Assembly: GCF_900115085.1 (NCBI RefSeq)
Contig: NZ_FOVF01000006.1
Span: 62,001 to 126,000, forward strand
Direction of reading: 5' to 3'
Source of the DNA: Dokdonella immobilis
Lineage (GTDB): Bacteria > Pseudomonadota > Gammaproteobacteria > Xanthomonadales > Rhodanobacteraceae
Length of the DNA: 64,000 nt
Shown one piece after another: positions 47,801-58,954 of the stretch (the stretch's first letter is position 1; every line of letters begins with the position of its first letter). The notes beneath the pieces are model-generated. The model saw only the letters and a list, made by a program, of their open reading frames with translations, made no database searches and was not told where the DNA came from. The translations under genes were made by a program, and so were the position numbers.

Positions 47801-49115
47801 TGTCGGTGAACAAGCCGTTGTCGTTGCCGGCCGGTGAGCGTAGATGGGCGTCGATATCGGCCATCAGGGCATGGTTGAGCACGATATCGACGTCGACATC
47901 GGCAATGCGCGGATTGCCGGGCACCGTGATGACCGAACTGACCAGGCCGGTTCCGGGCCCGATCGTCTTGGGTACGTCGGTGCTGGTATAGGTCGTGCAG
48001 TTCACGCCTTCGTTCGCGGCCGGATGCACGCTGACGCTGAGGTTATAGGTGGCCGTGGGTCCCCCGGTCGCGGCCGAGGCGGAATCCACGAACGCGAAAT
48101 ACGTGCCGGCGTTCTTCACGGTCAGGAAGAACGCCTCGGAGGGGATCACCGGATTCGGCGCAACATCGCCGGTGCCAGCGTCGTCGACAACGAGGATCTG
48201 GTTCGATGCATCACCGAACAGGCCGAAGCCGAGTCGGCCATTCCAGACTGTTCCATCGCGCTCGGGGTCGACATCCAGGGACAGGAACACGGTATCGCCG
48301 GCATTGAGATTCAGGCTGTACCAATCCTGTTCGGTCGCCGCTGCCGGGTTACGCGCACCGCTGACCCACCCGTTTGCCGGCAGCGGCGTGGCCGTCGCCG
48401 GCGTATCGTTGGACTCCACTTCCGGGGTCGGCGCGCCGCTTTGCAGACGGAAATGAAGCTCGTATGGGCGCTCCGATGTGGTCCCCGCAGTGAAGTCGTT
48501 GACCTTGAGATAATAGGTGCCGGCGCTCGCGATCGTAGCGCCGGCGATCGACGAGGACAGAGCCGCGAAGCTGCCATTGTCGTCGTCGAATTCAACCACC
48601 GTGGTTCCGTCGCTGGCCAGCAACGTCAGCTGGCTGTCCGTGCTGCTGCCTGCCGAGAAACTGGTCATGACCGCCGCGTAGACGCGGTCGCCGGCCGCCG
48701 CAGTAAATGAATAGAAGTCCACATCGCCATTGGGAAACAGCGCCGCGTGCAGGACGAGGTTGGTGCCTGCCAGCGGCGTTGCCGTTGCCGGTGAACCGTT
48801 CGGCTCGATTTCGTCGCCATAGGTCTGGCCGAGAACCGCCCCGGGCGCCAGGGCCGAGGGGGCCTGTGTCGGCGGAGTGGGCTTGGCATCAGGGCTGTGG
48901 CCCTTGACTTCCTGCGGGTCGGAGATGGCCTGATTGAAGACATACGGCGTGGAAGCAGGATTTGACGTGCTCGCCTGCGCACGAACCGCCGCCCAAAGGG
49001 CCGGCGACACCGAGGGCGATACAGATTCCGCGCCGGCCTGGGCCTGGCCCGCACACATCAGTGTAACGACGAGGGCGACAGCACCTCGCGCCAGAGCACG
49101 AACTCCCCGCAACAT
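44889..49115 (-). CDS. Giant surface protein with PPC, P-domain, DUF11 repeats and IPTL-CTERM-like tail
   Basis: 1408 residues. After a signal peptide (cleavage near AQA) come two PPC-like domains (about 94-226 and 229-366; starts DEIEPNGSPATAT and PEVESNDTPATAT), a P-type domain (about 372-530; GTWTLDLRDDTAG), a jelly-roll-like domain (about 537-729), four DUF11-type repeats (from about 730, 857, 983 and 1112, each with SITKTDG or AVTKTDG, CTWTC and TPGNNSATDT), one different repeat (about 1242) and a C-terminal IPALGPLG motif, hydrophobic helix and YRRER. The tail matches IPTL-CTERM signals, so a sortase-like exosortase should process it. It has no protease domain. ATG 49115 has GGAG eight bases before it. 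Confidence 0.85.
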   Translation of the reverse strand: MLRGVRALARGAVALVVTLMCAGQAQAGAESVSPSVSPALWAAVRAQASTSNPASTPYVFNQAISDPQEVKGHSPDAKPTPPTQAPSALAPGAVLGQTYGDEIEPNGSPATATPLAGTNLVLHAALFPNGDVDFYSFTAAAGDRVYAAVMTSFSAGSSTDSQLTLLASDGTTVVEFDDDNGSFAALSSSIAGATIASAGTYYLKVNDFTAGTTSERPYELHFRLQSGAPTPEVESNDTPATATPLPANGWVSGARNPAAATEQDWYSLNLNAGDTVFLSLDVDPERDGTVWNGRLGFGLFGDASNQILVVDDAGTGDVAPNPVIPSEAFFLTVKNAGTYFAFVDSASAATGGPTATYNLSVSVHPAANEGVNCTTYTSTDVPKTIGPGTGLVSSVITVPGNPRIADVDVDIVLNHALMADIDAHLRSPAGNDNGLFTDIGAAATGGQTQMDVVFDDEAGVTPAFTVLKGLQLKPENNSTAGTASTSGAYRLAAYDGENAGGTWTLDLRDDTAGANGGTLTSWSLRICEAPPPPACPSGFAVQTVYATDFESGAAGFTHSGAQDEWELGTPATAATTTANPLAAFNTCNSGTSCWKTDLDNNYNASSNQDLLSPNINLSGLSAPIVVSWAQRHQVETANFDHYFVDAQQVGGATPVRLYEWLDPTPISASAGTGNPQANIGGSYGWGVMSRRADSLAGLNAELRFHLDSDTTVNFSGVGIDDVSVTGCRALSADLSITKTDGVTTAIPGGSVTYTITGSNAGPDPVSGATIADTFPASETCTWTCVGAGGGTCTAAGSGNISDGAVDLPVGGSVTYTASCSIAASATGSLSNTATISSAITDPTPGNNSATDTDTLTPQADLAVTKTDGVTTATPGGSVTYTITASNAGPSNAPVSTVADTFPAALTCTWTCVGAGGGTCTASGSGNISDPVNLPAGGSVTYTASCAVAASATGSLSNTATISSAITDPTPGNNSATDTDTLTPQADLAVTKTDGVTTATPGGSVTYTITASNAGPSNAAGSTVSDTFPAALACTWTCVGAGGGTCTASGTGNISDIVNLPAGASTTHTATCSISAAATGSLSNTATVTAPGGVSDPTPGNNSATDTDALSVLADLSITKTDGQTTVAAGANSTYTIVSSNAGPQAIAGATVADTFPAALTCTWTCTGTGGGTCTATGSGNISDSVNLPSGASVTHTATCTVALATPSGTVISNTATVAVPAGATDPTPGNNSATDTTTVIAGAGVSGTKSVSGATIPGGAIVYTIVLNNAGPGSQADNPGDEFVDVLPSQVTFGSASASSGAVTNAGNTVSWNGAIAAAGSVTITINATVNAGAFGQVDNQGTINYDSNGDGNNDASALTDNPAAPGLADPTGFLIAQNIPALGPLGLFLLAVGLIAIWYRRERAIRR
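45360..46935. repeat. Tandem DUF11-type repeat array
   Basis: Four coding repeats of about 126 codons (roughly 378 bp period between 46251 and 46629) plus a diverged fifth unit. The second and third copies are close to identical in DNA over some 200 bases (46106-46320 and 46484-46700), so the array may change copy number by recombination. Boundaries are approximate. Confidence 0.75.
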
Positions 49116-49290
49116 GGACTTTCTCCCCAAGAGGAACGACGTTTGGTCGCCCGGCCAATGCCGCACGGGGTCGACGCGCGAACGGTAGTCCTTCGCCCTG
49201 CAATTGTCGAGGAGGATTTGTCGGCGCGCCGCAGCAGCAGAAGACGGTCACGAGGGCCCCGGGAAGGCGCCTCGTTCAACCGGAAGAAGC

Positions 49291-49316
49291 GGCCGGACAT
49301 CCTGCGACATCCGGCC
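49291..49316 (-). terminator. Possible terminator after the second surface gene
   Basis: Arms 49291-49297 and 49310-49316 pair over seven bases around a 12-base loop, about 20 bp after the stop of the gene at 49338. The minus-strand tail has some T but no clean run, so termination here is uncertain. Confidence 0.4.
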
Positions 49317-49337
49317 TTGTTTCGATCTAAATGCCTG

Positions 49338-51956
49338 TCAGCCGCCCAGACGCGATCCCGACGTCTTGCGGCGGTATGCAAGCATCAGCAGCCCGAGGGC
49401 GAGCAGCAGCAATCCAGCCGGACCGAGCGCCGGAATGTTCTGCGCAATCAGGAACCCGGTCGGATCGGCCGCCCCAGGCGCGGCCGGATTGTCGGTCAGG
49501 GCACTGGCGTCGTTGCTGCCATCGCCATTGGTGTCGTAGTTGATCGTGCCCTGGTTGTTGATCTGGCCGAATGCACCGGCATTGACCGTGGCGTTGATCG
49601 TGATCGTCACGCTGCCACTGGCCGCGATCGCGCCGTTCCAGGTCACCGTGTTGCCGGCATTGGCGACCGTGCCCGAACTGGCCGAGGCCGAATCGAACGT
49701 GACCTGGCTCGGCAGGACGTCGACGAACTCGTCGCCCGGATTGTCGGCCTGCGGACCCGGCCCGGCGTTGTTCAGGATGATCGTGTAGACGATCGCACCG
49801 CCCGGTATGGTCGCGCCGGCAACCGTCTTGGTACCGGTGACGCCGGATCCGGCAATGACCGAGGTCGTGTCGGTAGCGGAGTTGTTTCCGGGCACCGGAT
49901 CGCTGGCACCGCCAGCAACCGCTGCATTGGCGGTATTGCTGATTACGGTGCCGTTCGGGGTGCCGGGAGCGACCGTGCAGCTGGCCGTATAGGTCACGAC
50001 CGATCCGACCGGCAGGTTGACGACGTCGTTGATGTTGCCGCTGCCCGATGCCGCGCAGGTTCCACCGCTGCCGGCACAGGTCCAGCTGCAGGTCAGTGCT
50101 GCCGGGAACGTATCGGCAACGGTACTGCCGATCGCATCGCTTGGACCGGCGTTGCCGGCGACGATCGTGTAGGTCAGTGCGCCACCGGCGACGACCGAGG
50201 CGACGCCGTCGGTCTTGGTGATCGAAAGGTCGGCCGAAACAATGGTGGTATCGGTATCGGTGGCGCTGTTGTTGCCCGGGGTCGGATCCGGAATGCCCAT
50301 CGGCCCTGTGACGGTCGCGGTATTGGCGATGTTGACTCCGGCCGCGGTTGCCGCCGGCACGCTGCAGGTTGCCGTATAGGTGACCGAACCACCATTCGGC
50401 AGATTGACGACATCTGCGATGTTGCCGGCTCCGGACGCGGCGCAGGTGCCGCCGCCCGCGCCGGCACAGGTCCAGCTGCAGCCGGTCAGCGGCGCCGGGA
50501 AGGTGTCGGAAACCAGGCTGGCCGGCGCATCGGTCGGGCCGGCGTTGCTGGCGGTGATCGTATAGGTCGTCGACTGCCCGGCCGCGACGTTGGTGACGCC
50601 GTCGGTCTTGGTGATGGAAAGGTCGGCGGAGGCGCAGGTAAAGGTCTCGATATCCAGCGACCAGCTGTCGAGATTGCCGCCGTCGCCAGCGAGATCGTCG
50701 GAGATCGTCAGCGTCCACGTTCCGTTCGGATCCTCACCGATGAACGCAGCCAGTGCCTCCTCCGGAACCAGCGGAGTGGCCGTTGTGAGATTGACGTAGG
50801 CCTGGTCGGTCACCAGTCCGTTGTTGGTGGTATACGGCACCTGTCCGCCGAGGTTGGCGCTGTCGTCCCAGACGGTTCCGTTGAAGACATTGTCGTTGCC
50901 GGCACCATTGTCGGTAGTCAGGGTGACCACGGTTCCGGCTGGCGAGGTCAGCGTGATGTCGAGGTCGGCATCAAACGTATGCTGGATGAAGGTCGTGGCG
51001 TTGACATCGAGGATGGCGCTGCCGGCGCCGGCGACTACGATGGTTGAGGTCACCACGCCCGGGCCGGTCGGAATCGCCACGGGCGTCGCCTGGGTCTGGG
51101 TCGGCACGGTCGCAGTGATCGGCGCATTCGGCAACGTCGTCACATCGAGCGACCATGCATTCAGGTTGCCGCCGTCACCGGCCAGATCGTCGGAGATGGT
51201 CAGGGTCCAGGTACCGTTCGGATCTTCACCGATGAACGCACCCATGGCCTCTTCGGGCACAAGCGGGGTCGCCGTGGTCAGGTTGACGTAGGCCTGGTCG
51301 GTCACCAGCCCATTGTTGGTCGTATAGGGCACCTGTCCAGCGGGATTGGCGGAATCGTCCCAGAGCGTGCCGTTGAATACGTCGTCGTTGCCGGCGCCGT
51401 TGTCGGTGCTGATCGTCACCACGGTGCCGGATGGCGAGGTCAGCGTGATGTCGAGGTCGGCGGAAAAAGTGTGCTGGATCTGGGTCGTCATGTTCAGGTC
51501 GAGCAGGTAGGGTGCCGCGCCCGAAACGACGATCGTCGAGGTCACCACGCCCGGCCCGGTCGGGATCGCTGCCGGGGTGGTATTGGTGAAATTGGTCGTC
51601 GTGGTATTGCATCCCGCCGGCAATCCGCCGAATGTGCCGGCAGCCGACGGACGGACTTCCGATTGCACGACCGGATGCGCGATCTGCGCGGGGTCGTCGC
51701 CGCCGAGGGCCAGGGACAGCTCGAGATAGCGATTCATGGCGGTTTCGTAGGCCAGGGCCGCGGTCGGATTTCCGGCAGCCTGAGGCTTCAACGCGCCAAG
51801 TTGCTGGCCGAGGCTCGCCATTTCGGCGTAGCTGGCGCTCTTGTCGACATCGGCCGCGGCCTGACCTGCACCTGCCAGCAGAATCAGCGTGACCAGCAAC
51901 ATGCTGGTCCGCCAGGAAAAGCGGGACGTACCGCAAGCCAACGAAACATTCTTCAT
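49338..51956 (-). CDS. Surface protein with two P-domains, DUF11 repeats and IPTL-CTERM-like tail
   Basis: 872 residues with a long signal peptide (core SMLLVTLILLAGAGQ). A short Asp/Ala-rich part is followed by two P-type (proprotein convertase-like) domains at about 118-275 and 280-438, each with GEDPNGTWTLTISDDLAGD, then two DUF11-type repeats (about 441 and 575), a different repeat (about 700), and a C-terminal IPALGPAG, hydrophobic helix and YRRK. It shares its last 290 residues with the neighbouring giant protein, so the two are paralogues. ATG 51956 follows GAGAGGG. The P-domains lack a protease partner; they probably act as adhesion or stability modules. Confidence 0.85.
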   Translation of the reverse strand: MKNVSLACGTSRFSWRTSMLLVTLILLAGAGQAAADVDKSASYAEMASLGQQLGALKPQAAGNPTAALAYETAMNRYLELSLALGGDDPAQIAHPVVQSEVRPSAAGTFGGLPAGCNTTTTNFTNTTPAAIPTGPGVVTSTIVVSGAAPYLLDLNMTTQIQHTFSADLDITLTSPSGTVVTISTDNGAGNDDVFNGTLWDDSANPAGQVPYTTNNGLVTDQAYVNLTTATPLVPEEAMGAFIGEDPNGTWTLTISDDLAGDGGNLNAWSLDVTTLPNAPITATVPTQTQATPVAIPTGPGVVTSTIVVAGAGSAILDVNATTFIQHTFDADLDITLTSPAGTVVTLTTDNGAGNDNVFNGTVWDDSANLGGQVPYTTNNGLVTDQAYVNLTTATPLVPEEALAAFIGEDPNGTWTLTISDDLAGDGGNLDSWSLDIETFTCASADLSITKTDGVTNVAAGQSTTYTITASNAGPTDAPASLVSDTFPAPLTGCSWTCAGAGGGTCAASGAGNIADVVNLPNGGSVTYTATCSVPAATAAGVNIANTATVTGPMGIPDPTPGNNSATDTDTTIVSADLSITKTDGVASVVAGGALTYTIVAGNAGPSDAIGSTVADTFPAALTCSWTCAGSGGTCAASGSGNINDVVNLPVGSVVTYTASCTVAPGTPNGTVISNTANAAVAGGASDPVPGNNSATDTTSVIAGSGVTGTKTVAGATIPGGAIVYTIILNNAGPGPQADNPGDEFVDVLPSQVTFDSASASSGTVANAGNTVTWNGAIAASGSVTITINATVNAGAFGQINNQGTINYDTNGDGSNDASALTDNPAAPGAADPTGFLIAQNIPALGPAGLLLLALGLLMLAYRRKTSGSRLGG
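50640..51600. repeat. Tandem duplication of a P-domain coding unit
   Basis: Two copies of about 480 bp (50640-51115 and 51120-51600) are nearly identical in DNA over long stretches. They encode the two P-domains of the surface protein. Boundaries are approximate. Confidence 0.75.
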
Positions 51957-52235
51957 GGAAGCCCTCTCCCTACCCCGTGATTGATGCTGGGCCCCGGCAG
52001 CTCGTGCAACGAGTCCGGACCCCAGTGCCATGGCATGAATCAAAGAAGCAATGCGAACCCGTGTTCCCGGATCACGGGAAGACTTCAGTCAGACCGCAAG
52101 CTGCCGCATTTCTTCAGCTTCGCATGCGGCCACAGCGGTTCATGAAGCCGGCCCACTCACCCCCGCAAAGTGTGACCTGTTTGTCAAAAATAGACCGATG
52201 TCTGGCCAAAGTCGAGTCCGCCGGCCGCGAAATGC

Positions 52236-53201
52236 TCAGAAGATCCGGTCCGGTCGCCAGAAAGCGCTTATGGCGGCGATTCCCTGGAAGCCTGAATCGA
52301 GGGCGCGGATGCACTGCTCGGCTCCGAGGCCGCCGAGGGCAAAGACCGGTAATCCGGCATCATCCAGCCAGGCGCTGGCCGTCTTCCAGCCCAGCGCATT
52401 GGCCTGTGGATGGCTGCGGGTGGCTTCGATCGGAGAAAGGGTCGCGAAATCGGCACCGATCTCAGCGGCATGCCGCAATTCCGCCCGGTCGTGGCAGGAC
52501 ACGGCGACCAGCGAGCCATGGCCAAGGGGACGGGCCGCCAGTGCGCGGGCGACGCGAGCGGGCAGGTGCACGCCGTCCAGGCCGAGGATCGCGGCGAGCC
52601 GCCAGTCTGCATGGAGCAGGATTCGCGCCCCGCTTCCCCGGCACAGATCGCGCACGCGCCGGGCCAGCGCCGCCACGTGCTCGCGCGACCAAGCCGGCAG
52701 GCGCAGCTGGATCAGTCCGATACCGTCTTCCAGCGCCGATTCGATCGTCGAGAGAAACGCGGACTCCCGGCCGTCCTCGGGGACCGGCGTGATCATGTAA
52801 CGGTCAGGGAGACACAAGGAGGTCAGCGCCGGTCGGTCGGCAAGCGGCAACAGGGTTCGATCGACGCGTTCGGGCTCGATCCAGCGCAGGCGCTGATGCT
52901 CGCGCGAGCGCGGATGACCCTCGAAGGATTCGATTTCACGGACATCGAGCCGGATCGGGGCGTGCGGAATCGCGATCCGGCGGCGGCCGACGCGCGCGCG
53001 AATGCCCAGTTCCTCGCGGAGTTCGCGGGTCAGGGCCGCCTCGGGGGTCTCGCCCGGTTCGACCTTGCCCCCCGGAAACTCCCAGCAGCCGGCGTGCTGC
53101 TTGCCTTCGGGTCGCTGGGCAACCAGGACACGCCCGCCGGGATCACGCAGGATTCCGGCAACGACATGGACCAGGGACGAACCGGGGGCGGGGTCAGCCA
53201 T
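52236..53201 (-). CDS. mutT: Nudix hydrolase (MutT) fused to a ThiE/TenI-like domain
   Basis: 321 residues. Residues 1-130 are a Nudix domain: VVAGILRD then GGKVEPGETPEAALTRELREELG, the complete Nudix box. Residues 135-321 are a thiamine-phosphate-synthase-like barrel (GLIQLRLP, LDGVHLP, AVSCHD, FATLSPIEATRSHP, VFALGGL). This two-domain protein is known in many Gammaproteobacteria next to secA. The first domain probably removes oxidised dGTP from the pool; the role of the second is not known and the substrate pocket may be lost. ATG 53201. Confidence 0.88.
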   Translation of the reverse strand: MADPAPGSSLVHVVAGILRDPGGRVLVAQRPEGKQHAGCWEFPGGKVEPGETPEAALTRELREELGIRARVGRRRIAIPHAPIRLDVREIESFEGHPRSREHQRLRWIEPERVDRTLLPLADRPALTSLCLPDRYMITPVPEDGRESAFLSTIESALEDGIGLIQLRLPAWSREHVAALARRVRDLCRGSGARILLHADWRLAAILGLDGVHLPARVARALAARPLGHGSLVAVSCHDRAELRHAAEIGADFATLSPIEATRSHPQANALGWKTASAWLDDAGLPVFALGGLGAEQCIRALDSGFQGIAAISAFWRPDRIF

Positions 53202-53286
53202 GCGATTCAGCGACGCGCTTCCGGGGCGTCGGGCTCAGCTCGACGCGATTGCAGGGCTGCCGTGTTCGTTCAGCAGAGATGGCGGG

Positions 53287-56019
<2,733 letters not shown>

Positions 56020-56070
56020 CGGTCTTGTTTGTCCGGATAGGGCCCGGAAACCCGCGCAGGGCGGGCAGGG

Positions 56071-56104
56071 CAGAAAAGCGAAGGCCGCCGATGATACGGC
56101 GGCC
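56071..56104 (-). terminator. Probable terminator after the M23 peptidase gene
   Basis: Eight-base arms (56083-56090 with 56097-56104) close a six-base loop; the minus strand continues with a T-rich tract (TTCGCTTTTC). It lies about 70 bp past the stop codon at 56175 and upstream of secA. Confidence 0.55.
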
Positions 56105-56174
56105 TCGGCATATCACCAAGCGAGATGGCGTTCAGATGGACCGATTCAAGGCCCGCAGGTTCCCGAATGCCGGC

Positions 56175-57116
56175 TCAAATGCGGGTCGCCCGCGTCGAGC
56201 GGACATAGGCCATCGGATTGACCGGACGACCGTTCAACCAGACCTCGAAGTGGCAATGCGGGCCGGTCGAGCGGCCGCTCGAGCCGACCTTGGCGATGAC
56301 CTGTCCGACATGGACTCGGGTACCGACTTCGACCACGTTGCGCGAATTGTGCGCATAGCGGGTCATGTAGCCATTGCCGTGGTCGATTTCGACCACGTTG
56401 CCGTAACCGTTGCGGACCGCGGAGTAGGTGACCACGCCCTCGGCCACGGCGAGCACGTCGCTGCCCATTGGAACGTCGAAGTCGACGCCGAGGTGGACGG
56501 CCTGGCGCCCGGTGATCGGATCGGTGCGCGTTCCGTAGCCGGAAGCCACGTAGCCATGCGCGACAGGCATGCCGGTCGGCAGCAGCGCGTTGTCGATCTT
56601 GCGGTCGAAGAGCAGGTTCTCGAGTACGCCGAGTTGCGCTTCCTGACGCTCGAATTCGGCGCGCAGGCTGTCGATGTCGTTTCCAAGCGGCAGCGGAGAG
56701 TCGCTCACGGCGAGCGTTTCCTCCGGACCACCCAGGGCGGGCTCGGAGGCGAAGTCGAACTCGCCGTCTTCGAGCTTGCCGACCTGGGTCAGGCGGTCAC
56801 CGAGGGCGTTCAGGCGCGTTGCCTGGGCGCGCAATTGGCCGATCTGCATCGCCAGCGCATCGAGGTTCCGGCGCGAATCGCTCTCGAGACTGCCGAGTTC
56901 CGTCTTCTGGATGCCGATCTGGCTGCGCAGGGCGCTGAGCTCGCGCATTGCCGCGTCGCGCGGGTTCACCGTCAACAAGGCGACGACGAAGCCGATGCCG
57001 GCAAAAAGCAGGAAGGTCGCGCCGATCAGCGATCCGGCCAGCATGCGGCCTCGATTGCTGCCAAGATCGATACAGCGCGGGGTCGAATGGGATTTCGCGA
57101 CTAAGATGATGTTCAT
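56175..57116 (-). CDS. M23 family peptidoglycan endopeptidase
   Basis: 313 residues. An uncleaved N-terminal membrane segment (LAGSLIGATFLLFAGIGFVV) is followed by a coiled coil (MRELSALRSQIGIQKTELGS) and a LytM domain with zinc ligands in HLGVDF and HCHFEVW. It cuts peptide cross-links or activates amidases, and probably acts in cell separation or envelope growth. It lies between lpxC/DUF721 and secA, as in related bacteria. Its ATG (57116) is divergent from the DUF721 gene with only 27 bp between start codons. Confidence 0.9.
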   Translation of the reverse strand: MNIILVAKSHSTPRCIDLGSNRGRMLAGSLIGATFLLFAGIGFVVALLTVNPRDAAMRELSALRSQIGIQKTELGSLESDSRRNLDALAMQIGQLRAQATRLNALGDRLTQVGKLEDGEFDFASEPALGGPEETLAVSDSPLPLGNDIDSLRAEFERQEAQLGVLENLLFDRKIDNALLPTGMPVAHGYVASGYGTRTDPITGRQAVHLGVDFDVPMGSDVLAVAEGVVTYSAVRNGYGNVVEIDHGNGYMTRYAHNSRNVVEVGTRVHVGQVIAKVGSSGRSTGPHCHFEVWLNGRPVNPMAYVRSTRATRI

Positions 57117-57143
57117 TGACTTTTCGCCGAATGGGGTTTTGCC

Positions 57144-57617
57144 ATGCAGCAACGTCGTCCATCACGCAGGTCATCTGCCAGCACCCTCGTGCCGGCGGCC
57201 GAATGCGTCTCCCTCGACGCACTCGCCGATCGCGCTCGCGCGCTCAACCTGCTTGATGGAAAACTTCGCCACCACTTGCCCGACGCCCTCGCCCGCGAAT
57301 GTCGTCTCGCGGACTTGCGCAACGGACGGCTCGTTTTTCTTGCGACGAGCCCGACCTGGGCCACGCGTCTGAGGCTGCACCAGGCAACCCTGCTCGCCGA
57401 GGCCCGCGCCACCTGTGGCGACGCCGTCAGACTCTTCGTTGTGAAAGTGGCCGCCCTGCCGCCTGTTCCCCCGGAACCGGCCAGGTCAAAACCTCTCTCC
57501 GCCACCGCCGCAAGCCATCTGCGCTCGGCAGCAAAAACCATGTCGGACCCTGAACTTCAGGCCCTGTACCTGCAACTGGCGTCCCTCGCCTCTAGTGATT
57601 CCCCGCCGGAAGCCTGA
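57144..57617 (+). CDS. DUF721 (DciA-like) protein
   Basis: 157 residues of the DUF721 family: the KH-like domain has LPDALARECRLADLRNGRLVFLATSPTWATRLR and a disordered C-terminal tail rich in Ala and Ser. DciA proteins load the DnaB helicase in bacteria that lack DnaC. This is a plausible role here, as the family has no other known function. It is encoded on the + strand, convergent with lpxC and divergent from the peptidase gene. Confidence 0.8.
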   Translation: MQQRRPSRRSSASTLVPAAECVSLDALADRARALNLLDGKLRHHLPDALARECRLADLRNGRLVFLATSPTWATRLRLHQATLLAEARATCGDAVRLFVVKVAALPPVPPEPARSKPLSATAASHLRSAAKTMSDPELQALYLQLASLASSDSPPEA

Positions 57618-57681
57618 CAGCTTCCTTTCCCCTGTGGCGCAAGACCCCGGGGCGGAGTCTTCGCCGCAACGTGTCTTGCCG

Positions 57682-58593
57682 CTACAAAGCCTGCGCCGGA
57701 TGGGCGTAGGAGATCGGTGCCTTGGACTCGTCGTCGAAGCTGACCTCCTCCCAAGCCGTCTTGTCCGCCAGCAGGGCGCGCAATAGCGTATTGTTGAGCG
57801 CGTGGCCGGACTTGTAGCCGTAGAATGCACCAATCAGGCTGTGGCCAAGGAGATACAGGTCACCAATTGCGTCGAGAATCTTGTGTTTGACGAACTCGTC
57901 CTCGTAGCGCAAACCGTCCTCGTTCAGCACCCGGTAGTCGTCGAGCACGATCGAGTTGTCCATCGAGCCGCCAAGCGCCAGGTTGCGCTCGCGCAGCATC
58001 TCGATGTCGCGCATGAAGCCGAAGGTGCGCGCGCGGCTGACTTCCTTGACGAATGAGGTGGTCGAAAAGTCGATTTCGCTGGTCGACGTGCGCTTGGCGA
58101 ACATCGGATGGTCGAAATCGATCGAAAAGCCGACCTTGAAGCCGTCGAACGGCTCGAAGCGCGCCCACTTGTCGTCGTCGCGTACCGTCACCGATTTCTT
58201 GATGCGGACAAAGCGCTTGGCCTTGGCCTGCTCCTCGATGCCGGCCGACTGCAGCAGGAACACGAAGGGACCGGCGCTGCCGTCCATGATCGGCACTTCC
58301 GGGGCGGACAGGTCGACATAGGCATTGTCGATGCCGAGACCGGCGATGGCCGAAAGCAGGTGCTCGATCGTGGCAATGCGCACATCGCCCTTGACCAGGG
58401 TCGTCGACAGACGCGTATCGCCTACGTTTTCGCAACAGGAACGAATTTCCACCGGCTCGGCAAGATCCACGCGCCGAAATACAATCCCTGTATCCACCGC
58501 AGCAGGACGCAAGGTCATGTAGACCTTGTCACCCGTGTGGAGACCTACGCCTGTCGCCCTTATTACATTTTTGAGCGTGCGTTGTTTGATCAT
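57682..58593 (-). CDS. lpxC: UDP-3-O-acyl-N-acetylglucosamine deacetylase LpxC
   Basis: 303 residues. It catalyses the committed step of lipid A synthesis. Zinc ligands and active-site residues are visible: [15 protein letters not shown] (first His), [30 protein letters not shown] (second His and Asp) and [10 protein letters not shown]. The start [11 protein letters not shown] at ATG 58593 is the standard one; the frame upstream is noncoding. It ends the dcw cluster after ftsZ. The family is usually 300-305 residues long. Confidence 0.97.
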   Translation of the reverse strand: MIKQRTLKNVIRATGVGLHTGDKVYMTLRPAAVDTGIVFRRVDLAEPVEIRSCCENVGDTRLSTTLVKGDVRIATIEHLLSAIAGLGIDNAYVDLSAPEVPIMDGSAGPFVFLLQSAGIEEQAKAKRFVRIKKSVTVRDDDKWARFEPFDGFKVGFSIDFDHPMFAKRTSTSEIDFSTTSFVKEVSRARTFGFMRDIEMLRERNLALGGSMDNSIVLDDYRVLNEDGLRYEDEFVKHKILDAIGDLYLLGHSLIGAFYGYKSGHALNNTLLRALLADKTAWEEVSFDDESKAPISYAHPAQAL

Positions 58594-58954
58594 TTTCTTT
58601 GGTCTGACCCCTGGGGCAGGAGCATCAAAACGCCGGGGAGAGTAGCACAGCAAATCAGTCAGCGATAGTTAAGCCGACGTCAAAATCAGACATGTGTTGT
58701 GCTTTAACAACAGCTCCGGAACGCCCCGGGGAGTGGCCCTCCCGCCCGTCGACGGCGGTCGCCCGAACGCCGAGCCGGGCTCCCGTTGTGCCCTGCAAAC
58801 GGCGACGACGAAGCCGCTGCGGCGCCACGCAGCGGCCCCGGATCCGGCCCGGCCGTGTCTCCCGACAGCGGTGGGCAGATCATCCGGCCATGTCGTGATG
58901 GCCGGGGATGGCGGATGGATGTGTCGTTCGGGCAGCGTGTGCGGACGATTCTCC
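58594..58954. other. ftsZ-lpxC intergenic region
   Basis: No gene supported. It should carry the lpxC promoter and the ftsZ terminator. A TTGACG-like box on the minus strand near 58677 is present, but no good -10 box stands 16-18 bases away, so I name no promoter. The stretch 58720-58880 is GC-rich without a clear hairpin plus T run. Confidence 0.45.

Noticed and set aside
58669-58690. lpxC promoter from a TTGACG-like box
   Set aside because: No acceptable -10 box at the right distance, so I do not annotate it.
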